64,000 nucleotides of DNA from Bacillota bacterium (lineage in GTDB: Bacteria; Bacillota; Clostridia; Lachnospirales; Lachnospiraceae). A program made the position numbers and the translations under genes. The stretch spans positions 1 through 64,000 of the forward strand of contig JAFAFU010000021.1 in NCBI GenBank assembly GCA_023423335.1, written 5' to 3'. This document shows, piece after piece, positions 1 to 8,374 of the stretch (positions are counted from its first letter, which is position 1; each line of letters starts with the position of its first letter). Below the pieces are notes generated by a model. It had not been told where the DNA came from, ran no database searches, and saw only the letters and a program-made list of their open reading frames with translations.

Positions 1-313
1 TCACCGCTGCGGTAATGGTTGCCGTTCCGGCTGCCACAGGCTTTACAATCCCGGCTTTCGTCACGGACGCTACCTTGCTGTTACTGGATTTATATGTAAC
101 TGCGGCTTCCTTGGACTTATTCTTAAATTCAATCGTATGGGTGTTATAACCTACATATAATGTTTTCTTGCTTACCGTTATTGTCGGAGCCTTTACCGCT
201 GCTTCCGCAATGGAGGCAGAAACCCCTCCGGAAACTGCCGGCACATTGACAGATAGCGTAACTGCCAGTACGAAGCTTACGAAAATCAACTTTATCTTGC
301 GAATCCTGCTCAA
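1..313 (-). CDS. Secreted bacterial Ig-like domain protein, 3' end beyond window
   Basis: The frame is open from a TTG at 313 to the left edge, so only the first 104 or so residues are visible. An ATG at 328 is in frame, but GGGAGGA lies between it and the TTG at ideal spacing, so the TTG is the better start. The N-terminus has a basic stretch (SRIRKIK) followed by a hydrophobic core and small residues, as in a Sec signal peptide. From about residue 48 it reads like a Big2-type Ig fold (TVSKKTLYVGYNTHTIEF, then SSNSKVASVTKAGIVKPV and AAGTATITA). Such domains occur in cell-wall or secreted proteins of Clostridia. The function of the missing part is unknown. Confidence 0.75.
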   Translation of the reverse strand, partial: MSRIRKIKLIFVSFVLAVTLSVNVPAVSGGVSASIAEAAVKAPTITVSKKTLYVGYNTHTIEFKNKSKEAAVTYKSSNSKVASVTKAGIVKPVAAGTATITAAV

Positions 314-402
314 AAATATTCCTCCCATCGGCTTTTGATATTCTTACCATAAGTTACCTTTAAGTCTATTATAGCGGGAATATTTGTAATTGCAAATGAA
401 TT

Positions 403-1542
403 TTACCTGATTTTCTTAATCCTTGTTTTTTCCGATACGGCCTCCCATGAATCGAATTCTGTCAGCTTGCGCACCTCCTCTTCCTGTTGAAACAAAACGC
501 ATCCGCCTGCATGTTCCTTCATTAACATACTACTTTCTTTAAGCTTCCGGAATAGTGGGGATTTTAGTGCCTCCAGGATTGAGGAATTCTTCAGATTCAT
601 ATCTGAAAACGGTGAAAAGGGACAAGGTTCCGTACCCCCGGCGGGATTGATGTGGAAGAAGCCTCTTCCTGCCGCAAGACAGCCGCCTGAGCTTTTCTCA
701 TCTCCCGGGAAAGAGATGAAGATCATATTCTCGTACTGCTTCCGCAGCAGAAAAAGCCTCTCCTCCAGATATATCCTGTCTTCCTCCGTGGGTGCCAGCC
801 CTTTAATCTCACTGTTTACGGGAACATATTCCACCAGAAATACCACCTTGCAGCCCATCCGGTACAGCTTCTCCATGAAGGCTGCCTCTGTGATATCCGG
901 AAGATTTTCCCTGGTTACCGTTATGGAGGTCCCGAAGAGAATGCCTTTTTTGTTCATGCTTTCCATAGCCTCCGTCAGCTTTCGATAGATTCCTTCTCCT
1001 CTGCGGATATCCGTATATTTCTCGTCTCCTTCCAAGCTGAGTATCGGAAGCAGATTACGTTTCCTGTCAAACAATTTCAGATAATCCTCCCGGAACAGGG
1101 TACCGTTTGTAAATACCGGGAACAGGATGTCATTATGAACAGAAGCCGCATCCATGACATCCCGGCGAAGCATGGGCTCTCCCCCTGCCAATAAAATAAA
1201 GCTGATCCCCAGCCCGGAAGCCTCCGTAAATATTCTGTCCCAATCCTGCACTGCCAGCATAGGGTCCGTCCCCTGTTCATGGCAGAGATGATTTGCTCTC
1301 GCATAGCAACCGGTACAATGCAGATTGCAGGAGCTTGTAATACTGGCGATCAGAAACGGCGGTATATGTATCCCGTTCTTCTCATAGGTATATCTTGTCT
1401 TTCTTGCTTCCCGGACCGCAAGGGAAAACCTGGTAATAAAGATGCTCTCCTTCGGATTCTTCAGGGAGGCTTTTAAGGCCCCTTTTATGATATCCTCCAC
1501 CCCTTTATTCAGATACTCCTCAAGGCTGAAATCTTGTTCCAT
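403..1542 (-). CDS. Radical SAM protein with SPASM-like C-terminus
   Basis: A 379-residue protein with the radical SAM cluster motif CNLHCTGC (C72, C76, C79), then a GGEP SAM-binding motif and a C-terminal Cys-rich part (GGCLAAGRG, EPCPFSPFSD, GGCV) that probably holds an auxiliary Fe-S cluster. The ATG at 1542 is preceded by AAAGGAGAT. The substrate cannot be told. It shares the overall plan and the C-terminal GGC...G-H-N-G-EPC-F pattern with the radical SAM protein at 60050-61399, so the two are distant paralogues. It stands alone, with no peptide precursor or partner gene next to it. Confidence 0.85.
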   Translation of the reverse strand: MEQDFSLEEYLNKGVEDIIKGALKASLKNPKESIFITRFSLAVREARKTRYTYEKNGIHIPPFLIASITSSCNLHCTGCYARANHLCHEQGTDPMLAVQDWDRIFTEASGLGISFILLAGGEPMLRRDVMDAASVHNDILFPVFTNGTLFREDYLKLFDRKRNLLPILSLEGDEKYTDIRRGEGIYRKLTEAMESMNKKGILFGTSITVTRENLPDITEAAFMEKLYRMGCKVVFLVEYVPVNSEIKGLAPTEEDRIYLEERLFLLRKQYENMIFISFPGDEKSSGGCLAAGRGFFHINPAGGTEPCPFSPFSDMNLKNSSILEALKSPLFRKLKESSMLMKEHAGGCVLFQQEEEVRKLTEFDSWEAVSEKTRIKKIR

Positions 1543-1832
1543 CTGCTATCTCCTTTTATTAACCTCTTTGCTGCTTTGATCCGCATTAACATGGACAGGC
1601 ATCTGAAATAACTTCCTGTAAGGTGTTAACTTAAACAAATTATATATAACTTAATGATATGCGTCAATTTGAAATACATTAAAATACTGTTAAGCAGAAA
1701 TTAATACTGTTCCCCGGCGAGTGGCTTGCATTTTATAAAGATTATGCTATACTTAACCTGCTTGAGACCAGAAAATGGACCTGCAATGGCCGTGACTATA
1801 AACAACATGTCAATACAGAAAGGTTGATCCCT

Positions 1833-3224
1833 ATGTTATCTGATAAAAATATTACTGCTCTGCAACTGTCCCGATTCCATGAATTTACTGTCGGGGATTA
1901 TTTAAACGCTGAATTCCCCTGCTCCTGCAAAAGGGTCCATCAGGTCCCTGTCCGGCAGGTGATTGTAGAAGCGGCCGCCCTGAAGCGGCTGCCGGAGGTG
2001 ATTGCTCAGGCCGGCCGCCATAAACCGTTTCTGCTTTATGATTCGACCACCTATCCGATTGCCGGCCGTATAACGGAAGATATCCTGACGGCGGCAGGGG
2101 TGGATTTTACCCATTATATTTTAGAAGAAGCTTCGCCGGTTCCTGATGAAAAAGCCGTTGGTTCCGTGTTAATGCACTGCGGCTCCTCCTGTGATCTGAT
2201 TATAGCGGTTGGCAGCGGGACCCTGAACGATATCTGCCGGTTTATCAGCTATCAGCTTAAGCTTCCCTATATCATCGCCGCAACGGCACCCTCCATGGAT
2301 GGGTTTGCCTCCACAGTCGCTCCCCTGATTGTAAATCATATGAAGACCACCTATGAAGCCCATGCTCCTTATGCCATCCTCGGTGATCTTGACTTGTTAG
2401 CGGCTGCTCCGAAGCATATGATTGCGGCCGGGATTGGTGATATCCTGGGGAAATACACCAGTCTGTGTGACTGGGCCATCGCTCACCTCCTTCTGGGAGA
2501 ATATCATTGTGAAACGATCGAAGGAATGGTCCGAAGGTCCATCAAAACTGTCCTTCTGAGCACAGAGGCGGCAAAGACCGGGGAGCCCCGGGCGATCCGG
2601 GATGTTATGGAAGCACTGGTATTATCCGGAATCGCCATGAGCTTTGCAGGCAATTCCAGACCTGCCTCCGGCAGTGAGCATCACATTGCCCATTACTGGG
2701 AGATGAAGTTCTTATCCCAGGGGAAGAAACCGACACTTCACGGCACAGAGGTTGGTATCGCCACCATCGCCGTGTTGAAGGCATATGAATTATTAAGAGA
2801 GCGGGTAATTGATTTTACGGCAGCGCGAGAAAAAGCTCCCCATTACTCAGAGGTAAAATGGGAAGCTGATATGATCAGAACCTATGGTCCGGCTGCTCCC
2901 TCCGTGCTCCGGCTTGAGAAAGAGCTTGGGAAAAATTCACCAGAGAAGGTGCTTGCCCGCCTGGAGCAATCAGAAAAGCATTGGGAAGAAATTCTTGCCC
3001 TTTCTTTTGCTCTGCCGACGGCAGACCGGATACGGGATATCATAAGGTCCTTCGGCGCTCCTTCCTCTCCGGCAGAGATTGGTATTGACAGGGATACTTT
3101 TATTGACAGCTTCCTTGTTGCGAAGGAACTGCGAAACCGGTATGGTTTATTGCAGCTGCTGTTCGATCTTGGCTTATGCAGGGAACTGGCCCTCAGGGTC
3201 TGGGATTATTTTAAGGAAAGGTAA
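1833..3224 (+). CDS. sn-glycerol-1-phosphate dehydrogenase (AraM/EgsA family)
   Basis: The protein belongs to the iron/zinc alcohol dehydrogenase-like fold used by glycerol-1-phosphate dehydrogenases, which reduce dihydroxyacetone phosphate to G1P with NAD(P)H. The nucleotide loop GSGTLNDICR, the metal/substrate segment GIGDILGKYTSLCDW and the two His motifs SGSEHHIAHYWEM and LHGTEVGI are all present. A TTG at 1824 is in frame, but AGAAAGG ends right against it, so ATG 1833 with nine-base spacing is the likely start (463 residues). Bacterial AraM makes G1P for archaeal-type or heptaprenylglyceryl lipids. No partner prenyltransferase lies nearby. Its 3' end overlaps the converging kinase gene by 19 bases. 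Confidence 0.88.
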   Translation: MLSDKNITALQLSRFHEFTVGDYLNAEFPCSCKRVHQVPVRQVIVEAAALKRLPEVIAQAGRHKPFLLYDSTTYPIAGRITEDILTAAGVDFTHYILEEASPVPDEKAVGSVLMHCGSSCDLIIAVGSGTLNDICRFISYQLKLPYIIAATAPSMDGFASTVAPLIVNHMKTTYEAHAPYAILGDLDLLAAAPKHMIAAGIGDILGKYTSLCDWAIAHLLLGEYHCETIEGMVRRSIKTVLLSTEAAKTGEPRAIRDVMEALVLSGIAMSFAGNSRPASGSEHHIAHYWEMKFLSQGKKPTLHGTEVGIATIAVLKAYELLRERVIDFTAAREKAPHYSEVKWEADMIRTYGPAAPSVLRLEKELGKNSPEKVLARLEQSEKHWEEILALSFALPTADRIRDIIRSFGAPSSPAEIGIDRDTFIDSFLVAKELRNRYGLLQLLFDLGLCRELALRVWDYFKER

Positions 3225-3742
3225 TGAAAGGAAGGGGCTGTTGCGGCGAGCTGCGTAATCAGCCCTTTTATTTCCTCGCGTTTCTTCAGAACATGTACCT
3301 CTTTACCCTGAAGTTCAGAAAGTATCTGATAATACCTCTTCCTGTTATTCTTATTAAAGTTCCATATCCAGGACAGAAACTCAAGGTCAAACCTCTCCGG
3401 GCAATCCACACCCATATCCTGCCTGGTTTTACCATGGTTTTTGATCACTCTTCTGATTGCTCCCCTCAAACAGGTAAGCCTGGAAAAGTCCAGATATAGA
3501 ATAATATCGCTATACTCCATCCGAAGGGGAAGGGTACGGTTATAATTTCCGTCCATGATCCAATCCTTTTTTATCAATTCCTGTTGAAGCAATACATCAA
3601 ATTCCTCATCCGTGATATGCTTCCATCCCGGCCGCCAGTACAACTGGTCCAGATGAATTACCGGTAATTTAAGCTGTTTCCCAAGCTGTAAGGCCAAGGT
3701 AGATTTACCGCTTCCGCCGCAGCCAAATATAACGATCCTCAT
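3206..3742 (-). CDS. Small P-loop kinase, adenylate kinase-like (FlaR/topology modulation family)
   Basis: A 178-residue P-loop protein. The Walker A motif GCGGSGKST lies at the extreme N-terminus, followed by HLDQLYWRPGW and DGNY, the signature of the family annotated as DNA topology modulation protein FlaR or AAA family ATPase. These are probably nucleotide or small-molecule kinases; the topology label is historical. GGGGGATAAGT precedes ATG 3742. The gene converges on and overlaps the glycerol-1-phosphate dehydrogenase gene, and lies 20 bases after the beta-glucosidase start region in reverse order, so it is probably its own unit. Confidence 0.8.
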   Translation of the reverse strand: MRIVIFGCGGSGKSTLALQLGKQLKLPVIHLDQLYWRPGWKHITDEEFDVLLQQELIKKDWIMDGNYNRTLPLRMEYSDIILYLDFSRLTCLRGAIRRVIKNHGKTRQDMGVDCPERFDLEFLSWIWNFNKNNRKRYYQILSELQGKEVHVLKKREEIKGLITQLAATAPSFHYLSLK

Positions 3743-3762
3743 ACTTATCCCCCATCTGTTGT

Positions 3763-5982
3763 TTATCGGTACCGATACCTCCGGGTAAGTGTTATATTTC
3801 CGGTCAGCCTGATATCTCTGGAGGAACTGCCCACCTGAAGCTCATAATCCCCGGCTTCTGCCAGGAAGTAGCCCAAATCCCTGTTATAATATCCGAAGGC
3901 CGTCTTGTCCAGAAGAATCTCTACCCTGCGTTCCTCGCCTGCCCGCAGAAATACCTTTTCAAAGCCCTTAAGTTCATGGGCAGGCCGCCGGATCGAGGGG
4001 CATTTCTCCGCCGTATAGACCTGTACCACCTCTGCTCCGTCCCTTGCGCCTGTATTCTTTACAAATAATTCCAGTTTGATAAGCATATTGTCCTGATCAG
4101 CTTCCGCTTCGGATCGCAGCTTTGTTTCTGCAGGCTCCAGGGTAAGTTTTAAGTCCCTGTACTGAAAATCTGTATAGGACAAACCGTGGCCGAAACAAAA
4201 TTCCGGCTCAACCCCTTCAGAGTCATAATAACGGTAACCGACAAATATTCCCTCCTTATAGGTAACCTTCTTCTGTTTACCGAATTCTCCCAGCTTGTGC
4301 GCCGGGCAATCGGACAAATCCCTGGGGAAGGTTTCAGGAAGCTTGCCGGAAGGATTGGTATCCCCGAAAAGTACCTCAGCCAGGGCATTACCGCCCTCCA
4401 TACCTGCATAATAGCTCCAGACAATCGCCTTGGCCTTATCTGACCACTCTTTCATCTCCACAGGAGAACCGGCCACCATTACGATAACCGTCCTGGGGTT
4501 GACCTCAAGAACCGCCTTAATCAGCTCCTCCTGTTCGTAGGGAAGCTTCATGTCCCTGCGGTCCTTCCCCTCAACATCAAATTCATGGTTCAAGCCGCCG
4601 ATGAAAATTACCTCATCGCACTCTCCGGCTAAAGCCAGGGCTTCCCGGAACAGCCTTGTCTCTATATCGGACCTCTTCTTAAACGCTTTATGCAGCTTCC
4701 GCCCTCCTCTTTGCGCTTCCTCCTCCGGCCGTCTCTCCAGGCTATGCTGCTGCCAGTTCGCTTTTTTCTCCTGCTTTTCCGGAATATAATACCCCCTTGC
4801 ATAGCGGATTTCTACATTTCCGCCCAGCTTCGTCTTAAGACCCATCAGCGGCGATGTCTCATAGAGCGCTTTAATCTCGGCGCTTCCTCCTCCGCCGGAA
4901 TGCAGTACCTCCGCATTCAATCCGATCACAGCCAGGGTTTGTAAGCCCTTCCTCCCAATCGGCAGCCGGTTTTCCTCATTCTTTAACAGAATCACGGCTT
5001 CCCTGGCGGTTTCAAGTACCGCCTCCCTGTGGCAGGGAGCATTATAAGTACCGGATTTCCGGGATTGCCTTTCCTCTCCCAGCATATTTAACCGGAGCAT
5101 CATGCGAAGAATGTTCCGGATTTTCACATCAATGAATTCTTCCCGGATTTCACCCTTACGGACTGCCTCAAGAAGGGGCTTTGCCATATAATATCCGTCA
5201 AAATCCGGTCCTACGGACATCTCGATATCCAGCCCGGATTCTGCGGCAGCCTTCGTATCATGGATGGCTCCCCAGTCGGAGATTATGGCTCCGTCATATC
5301 CCCATTCCTCCCGCAGAACGGTATTAAACAGATATTTGCTCTGGGAGCAATGCTCCCCGTACAGCATATTATAGGCTCCCATCAGGGAATGGCTCCCGGC
5401 CCGGTCTACCGCCGCCCGAAATCCGGGAAAATAAATCTCCCTCAAGGTTCTTTCTTCCATCTGTGTATCCACCCAGAGGCGTTCGGTCTCCTGGTTATTC
5501 GCCGCAAAATGCTTTACACAGGCCGCCACATCATTCTCCTGGATTCCTTTAATCAGGGGAACGGTCAGCTCCTCGATAAGCTTCGGGTCCTCACTCATAT
5601 ATTCAAAATTCCTGCCGCAAAGAGGGCTTCTCTTAATATTAATGCCCGGCGCCAGAATCACATCCTTCCCTCTGCCCCTGGCTTCCGCACCCAATACCTT
5701 ACCCGTCTGATATGCCGCCTCCCTGTTCCAGGTAGAAGCCAGCGCACTATTGCTGGGCAGGTAGGTAACGTAGTCAAAGGTTGAGCCGATATTCGTCCAG
5801 TCCCCTAACGCAAATTCCTTCCTGACTCCCATAGGTCCGTCGGACATCTTAAGCGGCGGTATCCCCAGCCTCTTAACACCCGCGGTCTGAAAGATACCCT
5901 CCCCGTGGATCATTCCGATTTTCTCCTCCAGTGTCAGCTCGGCCAATAGCTGTTCAATTCTTCCCTCATCAACCTTTTTCAC
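3763..5982 (-). CDS. Beta-glucosidase, glycoside hydrolase family 3
   Basis: A 739-residue cytoplasmic GH3 enzyme without signal peptide. The N-terminal TIM-barrel carries KHFAANNQE and the nucleophile motif IISDWG (Asp236). The alpha/beta sandwich domain follows (GGLNHEFDVEGKDRRDM, HGLSYTDF), then a C-terminal fibronectin type III-like domain ending near residue 730. The GTG start at 5982 has GGGGATGATATACA upstream. GH3 enzymes of this plan hydrolyse beta-linked glucosides taken up as oligosaccharides. No transporter is adjacent. The family is broad, so the sugar specificity (glucosidase or xylosidase) is inferred only. Confidence 0.92.
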   Translation of the reverse strand: MKKVDEGRIEQLLAELTLEEKIGMIHGEGIFQTAGVKRLGIPPLKMSDGPMGVRKEFALGDWTNIGSTFDYVTYLPSNSALASTWNREAAYQTGKVLGAEARGRGKDVILAPGINIKRSPLCGRNFEYMSEDPKLIEELTVPLIKGIQENDVAACVKHFAANNQETERLWVDTQMEERTLREIYFPGFRAAVDRAGSHSLMGAYNMLYGEHCSQSKYLFNTVLREEWGYDGAIISDWGAIHDTKAAAESGLDIEMSVGPDFDGYYMAKPLLEAVRKGEIREEFIDVKIRNILRMMLRLNMLGEERQSRKSGTYNAPCHREAVLETAREAVILLKNEENRLPIGRKGLQTLAVIGLNAEVLHSGGGGSAEIKALYETSPLMGLKTKLGGNVEIRYARGYYIPEKQEKKANWQQHSLERRPEEEAQRGGRKLHKAFKKRSDIETRLFREALALAGECDEVIFIGGLNHEFDVEGKDRRDMKLPYEQEELIKAVLEVNPRTVIVMVAGSPVEMKEWSDKAKAIVWSYYAGMEGGNALAEVLFGDTNPSGKLPETFPRDLSDCPAHKLGEFGKQKKVTYKEGIFVGYRYYDSEGVEPEFCFGHGLSYTDFQYRDLKLTLEPAETKLRSEAEADQDNMLIKLELFVKNTGARDGAEVVQVYTAEKCPSIRRPAHELKGFEKVFLRAGEERRVEILLDKTAFGYYNRDLGYFLAEAGDYELQVGSSSRDIRLTGNITLTRRYRYR

Positions 5983-6158
5983 TGTATATCATCCCCATTT
6001 TCCCTGTTATAGTAATCGAGCATAGATAACTAACTGTTCTTCCTGATTATAGCAGAAGAAGAATAAAATAGAAATGTAATATTCTTTCTCTTTTGATGTA
6101 TTTTGGAACTGCCTGTGGTATAATTAGCTGATAATTAATTCGAAAGCGAGGTTACCCT

Positions 6159-6635
6159 ATGAGAAGAAAAGACAGAGAGATTACTGATTTAGAGGATATC
6201 TTAAGTATTATAAGAAAATGTGACGTATGCCGTCTGGCTTTGTTCGATGAGGAATATCCCTATATCGTACCCCTGAATTTTGGTTTCAGCTATGAGGAGG
6301 GCCGGCTGAAGTTATATTTCCATGGTGCAAGGGAAGGTAAGAAGCTCACCCTGATCGCCAGGAACCCGAAGGCTGCCTTTGAGATGGACTGCTCCCATCA
6401 GTTGGTTACCGGAGAGAAGGCCTGTGATTATTCCATGGATTACGAAAGTGTCTGCGGCAATGGAACCATCGCTGTATTGGAACCGGACCGGGCGGAATAT
6501 GCCTTGCGTCTGCTGATGAAGCAGTATACCGATCTGCCCCTCCTGGAATTTGACCCCCGCCATCTGAAGGCTGTGGCCGTCTGGGAATTATCCGTGGAAC
6601 AAATAACCGGTAAAAGAAGACGGCCAATGGCATAG
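6159..6635 (+). CDS. NimA-like pyridoxamine 5'-phosphate oxidase-family flavoprotein
   Basis: A 158-residue split-barrel flavoprotein. MRRKDREI at the start, CRLALFDEEYPYIVPLNFGF and the segment LYFHGAREGKKLTLIARNP match the family of 5-nitroimidazole resistance (Nim)-type FMN proteins. Many members have housekeeping or unknown reductive roles, so resistance should not be assumed. GCGAGGTTACCCT precedes ATG 6159. The gene is monocistronic and ends six bases from the converging tocopherol-cyclase-like gene. Confidence 0.85.
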   Translation: MRRKDREITDLEDILSIIRKCDVCRLALFDEEYPYIVPLNFGFSYEEGRLKLYFHGAREGKKLTLIARNPKAAFEMDCSHQLVTGEKACDYSMDYESVCGNGTIAVLEPDRAEYALRLLMKQYTDLPLLEFDPRHLKAVAVWELSVEQITGKRRRPMA

Positions 6636-6640
6636 AATAC

Positions 6641-7627
6641 TCAGTCCCTAAGTATTCTGTACTGATTGCTTTGTACGATTTCCAACCCGGCATTCGTTCC
6701 TGTCCCTGCAAACAAAAGGCGGCCGAACCGGTCAAGAAGCCTTATCTCAACCTCAGAATTGATGCTTTCCAGAATGGTTCTGTCCATCATTCCTTTCACA
6801 GGTGCCTTCAATTCACCGCCGCCCCCGCGCAATACCTTAAGCTCCAGGCGGTATTTGCGGTCTTCGATTACCGCCGTTAATATTCCATGATGATAGTCAA
6901 GCCGCTTAAGCTTCGCATGAGTGTAGGTGGAAAATACTCTGAGCTTGTCCCCCAGTCTGAAAAAAGAGATAAAACCGGGAAAGGAACTGCCCAACCAGGG
7001 AATCCTGGCTACCGAAAGCATTATTGTGGCGTCCTTCTTCCCGAAATGGTTGGATTGAAACCAAATCCAGGTCTTGGGGAAGGAGGTTCCCCAATCCTTT
7101 TCTATATACCCATAGCCGCCGGTAAAATCTATCGTTTTACCGGCTATCTTTAAGACTCCGGTAATTTCATGATGAATGTTGACAATACCGTGGTGGCATT
7201 CCATGAATGGGACATAGGTGAAGGGTCCCATAATTCCCGGCAGGAGCAGGGATTTCGGAAGCCGTCTGATATGGCGGAATTTAAGCTCTCCTTCTACCGG
7301 AAGACCTTTTCCTCCCGGCTTAAGCGAAAGACTGGCGCCGGTGAATTTATGATTTCCGATCCTGACTGCAAATTTATCCGTACGATACTTAAAATCCTTC
7401 CGGTCAAAGCGGGTATAGGAAACCTGGCTGCCATTATGCAATACCTGAATAAAGGCATGGGAATCCTTCCTGTCCCTGCCCATGGAAACTCCGGGTATGA
7501 TCGCAATTGCATGCTTCCTGCTCTTGTCGATTAATTTATAATACCAGCCTTCAAAATAATGTCTTTTCTTATACTTTCCCTGGAATATCTCCGGGTGGTA
7601 CAATTTTTTAAAACAGTACATCCTCAT
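6641..7627 (-). CDS. Tocopherol cyclase-like protein
   Basis: A 328-residue protein with the family hallmarks HYFEGWYYKL near residue 23, ECHHGIVNIHH in the middle and GYGYIEKDWGTSFP around residue 170, which are characteristic of the tocopherol cyclase family (Pfam Tocopherol_cycl). In plants and cyanobacteria this beta-barrel/lipocalin-like fold closes the chromanol ring. Clostridia do not make tocopherol, so the bacterial substrate is unknown, perhaps a lipid or quinone. The ATG overlaps the stop of the upstream DUF2892 gene in an ATGA, showing translational coupling. Confidence 0.8.
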   Translation of the reverse strand: MRMYCFKKLYHPEIFQGKYKKRHYFEGWYYKLIDKSRKHAIAIIPGVSMGRDRKDSHAFIQVLHNGSQVSYTRFDRKDFKYRTDKFAVRIGNHKFTGASLSLKPGGKGLPVEGELKFRHIRRLPKSLLLPGIMGPFTYVPFMECHHGIVNIHHEITGVLKIAGKTIDFTGGYGYIEKDWGTSFPKTWIWFQSNHFGKKDATIMLSVARIPWLGSSFPGFISFFRLGDKLRVFSTYTHAKLKRLDYHHGILTAVIEDRKYRLELKVLRGGGGELKAPVKGMMDRTILESINSEVEIRLLDRFGRLLFAGTGTNAGLEIVQSNQYRILRD

Positions 7628-8064
7628 TGCTTTTCCGCTATGTCCAGAATATCTTCCATAGAGGAGTTCTCTTCATTAAAATCTCCCCGGATCATCTTCA
7701 GGACAATCTTTTCCGCATTGATCTCATCTTCTGTCCTGATGCCCCAGCGCCGGATGAAGGGAACCGGAGGACACCAGCCCTGCAGAGAATGCTGCAGCAT
7801 AAACGCTCCGATCAGACCGGTCAAAAGGAACCAGCATCGGCTGGTTTTCATTCCGAGAAGGGTGCTGCCCAATAATAGTACGGCAGCATTCACTTCCAGC
7901 ACCCGCTCCGTATCCCATTCCAGATTCAGCTCCCTGATCCGGTCGGTAATTTCCTCCTTACCGCATCCCTTATATAGCTTCAGGCTCCGGATTGTCTGGT
8001 TTCTGATTTCCGCATTGATCAGAGGATCGGTCCGAAGATAAACCCGCTGGGCAGTCGGGGGCAA
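7624..8064 (-). CDS. DUF2892 (YgaP-like) membrane protein
   Basis: A 146-residue protein. Residues 60-95 form two hydrophobic helices (AAVLLLGSTLLG, CWFLLTGLIGAFML) followed by HSLQGWCPPVPFIRRWGIRT, the typical end of DUF2892 proteins. The C-terminal tail (EINAEKIVLKMIRGDF) is also typical of this group. The TTG start at 8064 has only a weak upstream purine run, so the start is uncertain. The stop overlaps the start of the tocopherol-cyclase-like gene by four bases, suggesting that the two act together, perhaps at the membrane. Confidence 0.7.
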   Translation of the reverse strand: MPPTAQRVYLRTDPLINAEIRNQTIRSLKLYKGCGKEEITDRIRELNLEWDTERVLEVNAAVLLLGSTLLGMKTSRCWFLLTGLIGAFMLQHSLQGWCPPVPFIRRWGIRTEDEINAEKIVLKMIRGDFNEENSSMEDILDIAEKQ

Positions 8065-8374
8065 TACATGTTTTCTTCTGATAAAGCATCACTTCCCATC
8101 CTTTATAATAAGGATAGCATGCACAGCAACGGGCTGTCTCATACAGAACAGCCCAAACAATGTTCATTTTAATATATCGAAAGCCGGCCGGACCATCCTC
8201 CCTCTCCGGATACAAAAATATATAATATAAGACATTTCGAAACTAAAGACATTCCCCGGCTGTTATGATAAAATAATTCAATGACTGCTGAGGAAAGTGA
8301 GAATGCTCCACGAAAAATCTCACGGCAAATTTATACCTGCGGTATGCTTCGCAGGCTGACAGGAGGTTTATTGA
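8065..8374. other. Intergenic region with ABC-exporter leader hairpins
   Basis: This is the divergent space between the DUF2892 gene and the ABC exporter. On the plus strand two small hairpins lie just ahead of the exporter ribosome binding site: GTGAG 8297-8301 pairs with CTCAC 8319-8323, and 8336-8355 folds on itself (CCTGCG with CGCAGG). A GATAAAAT at about 8267 could be a -10. An open frame from 8281 runs into the exporter gene in another frame and has no coding support. Confidence 0.4.

Noticed and set aside
144..350. A 68-codon open frame on the minus strand
   Set aside because: It overlaps, in another frame, the secreted Ig-like protein whose TTG start, ribosome binding site and signal peptide are clear. 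The alternative frame has no recognisable protein.
8288..8300. GAGGAAAGT as the start of an RNase P RNA
   Set aside because: Only nine bases resemble the RNase P motif. The following GTCCGGGC-like sequence and the long conserved core are absent.
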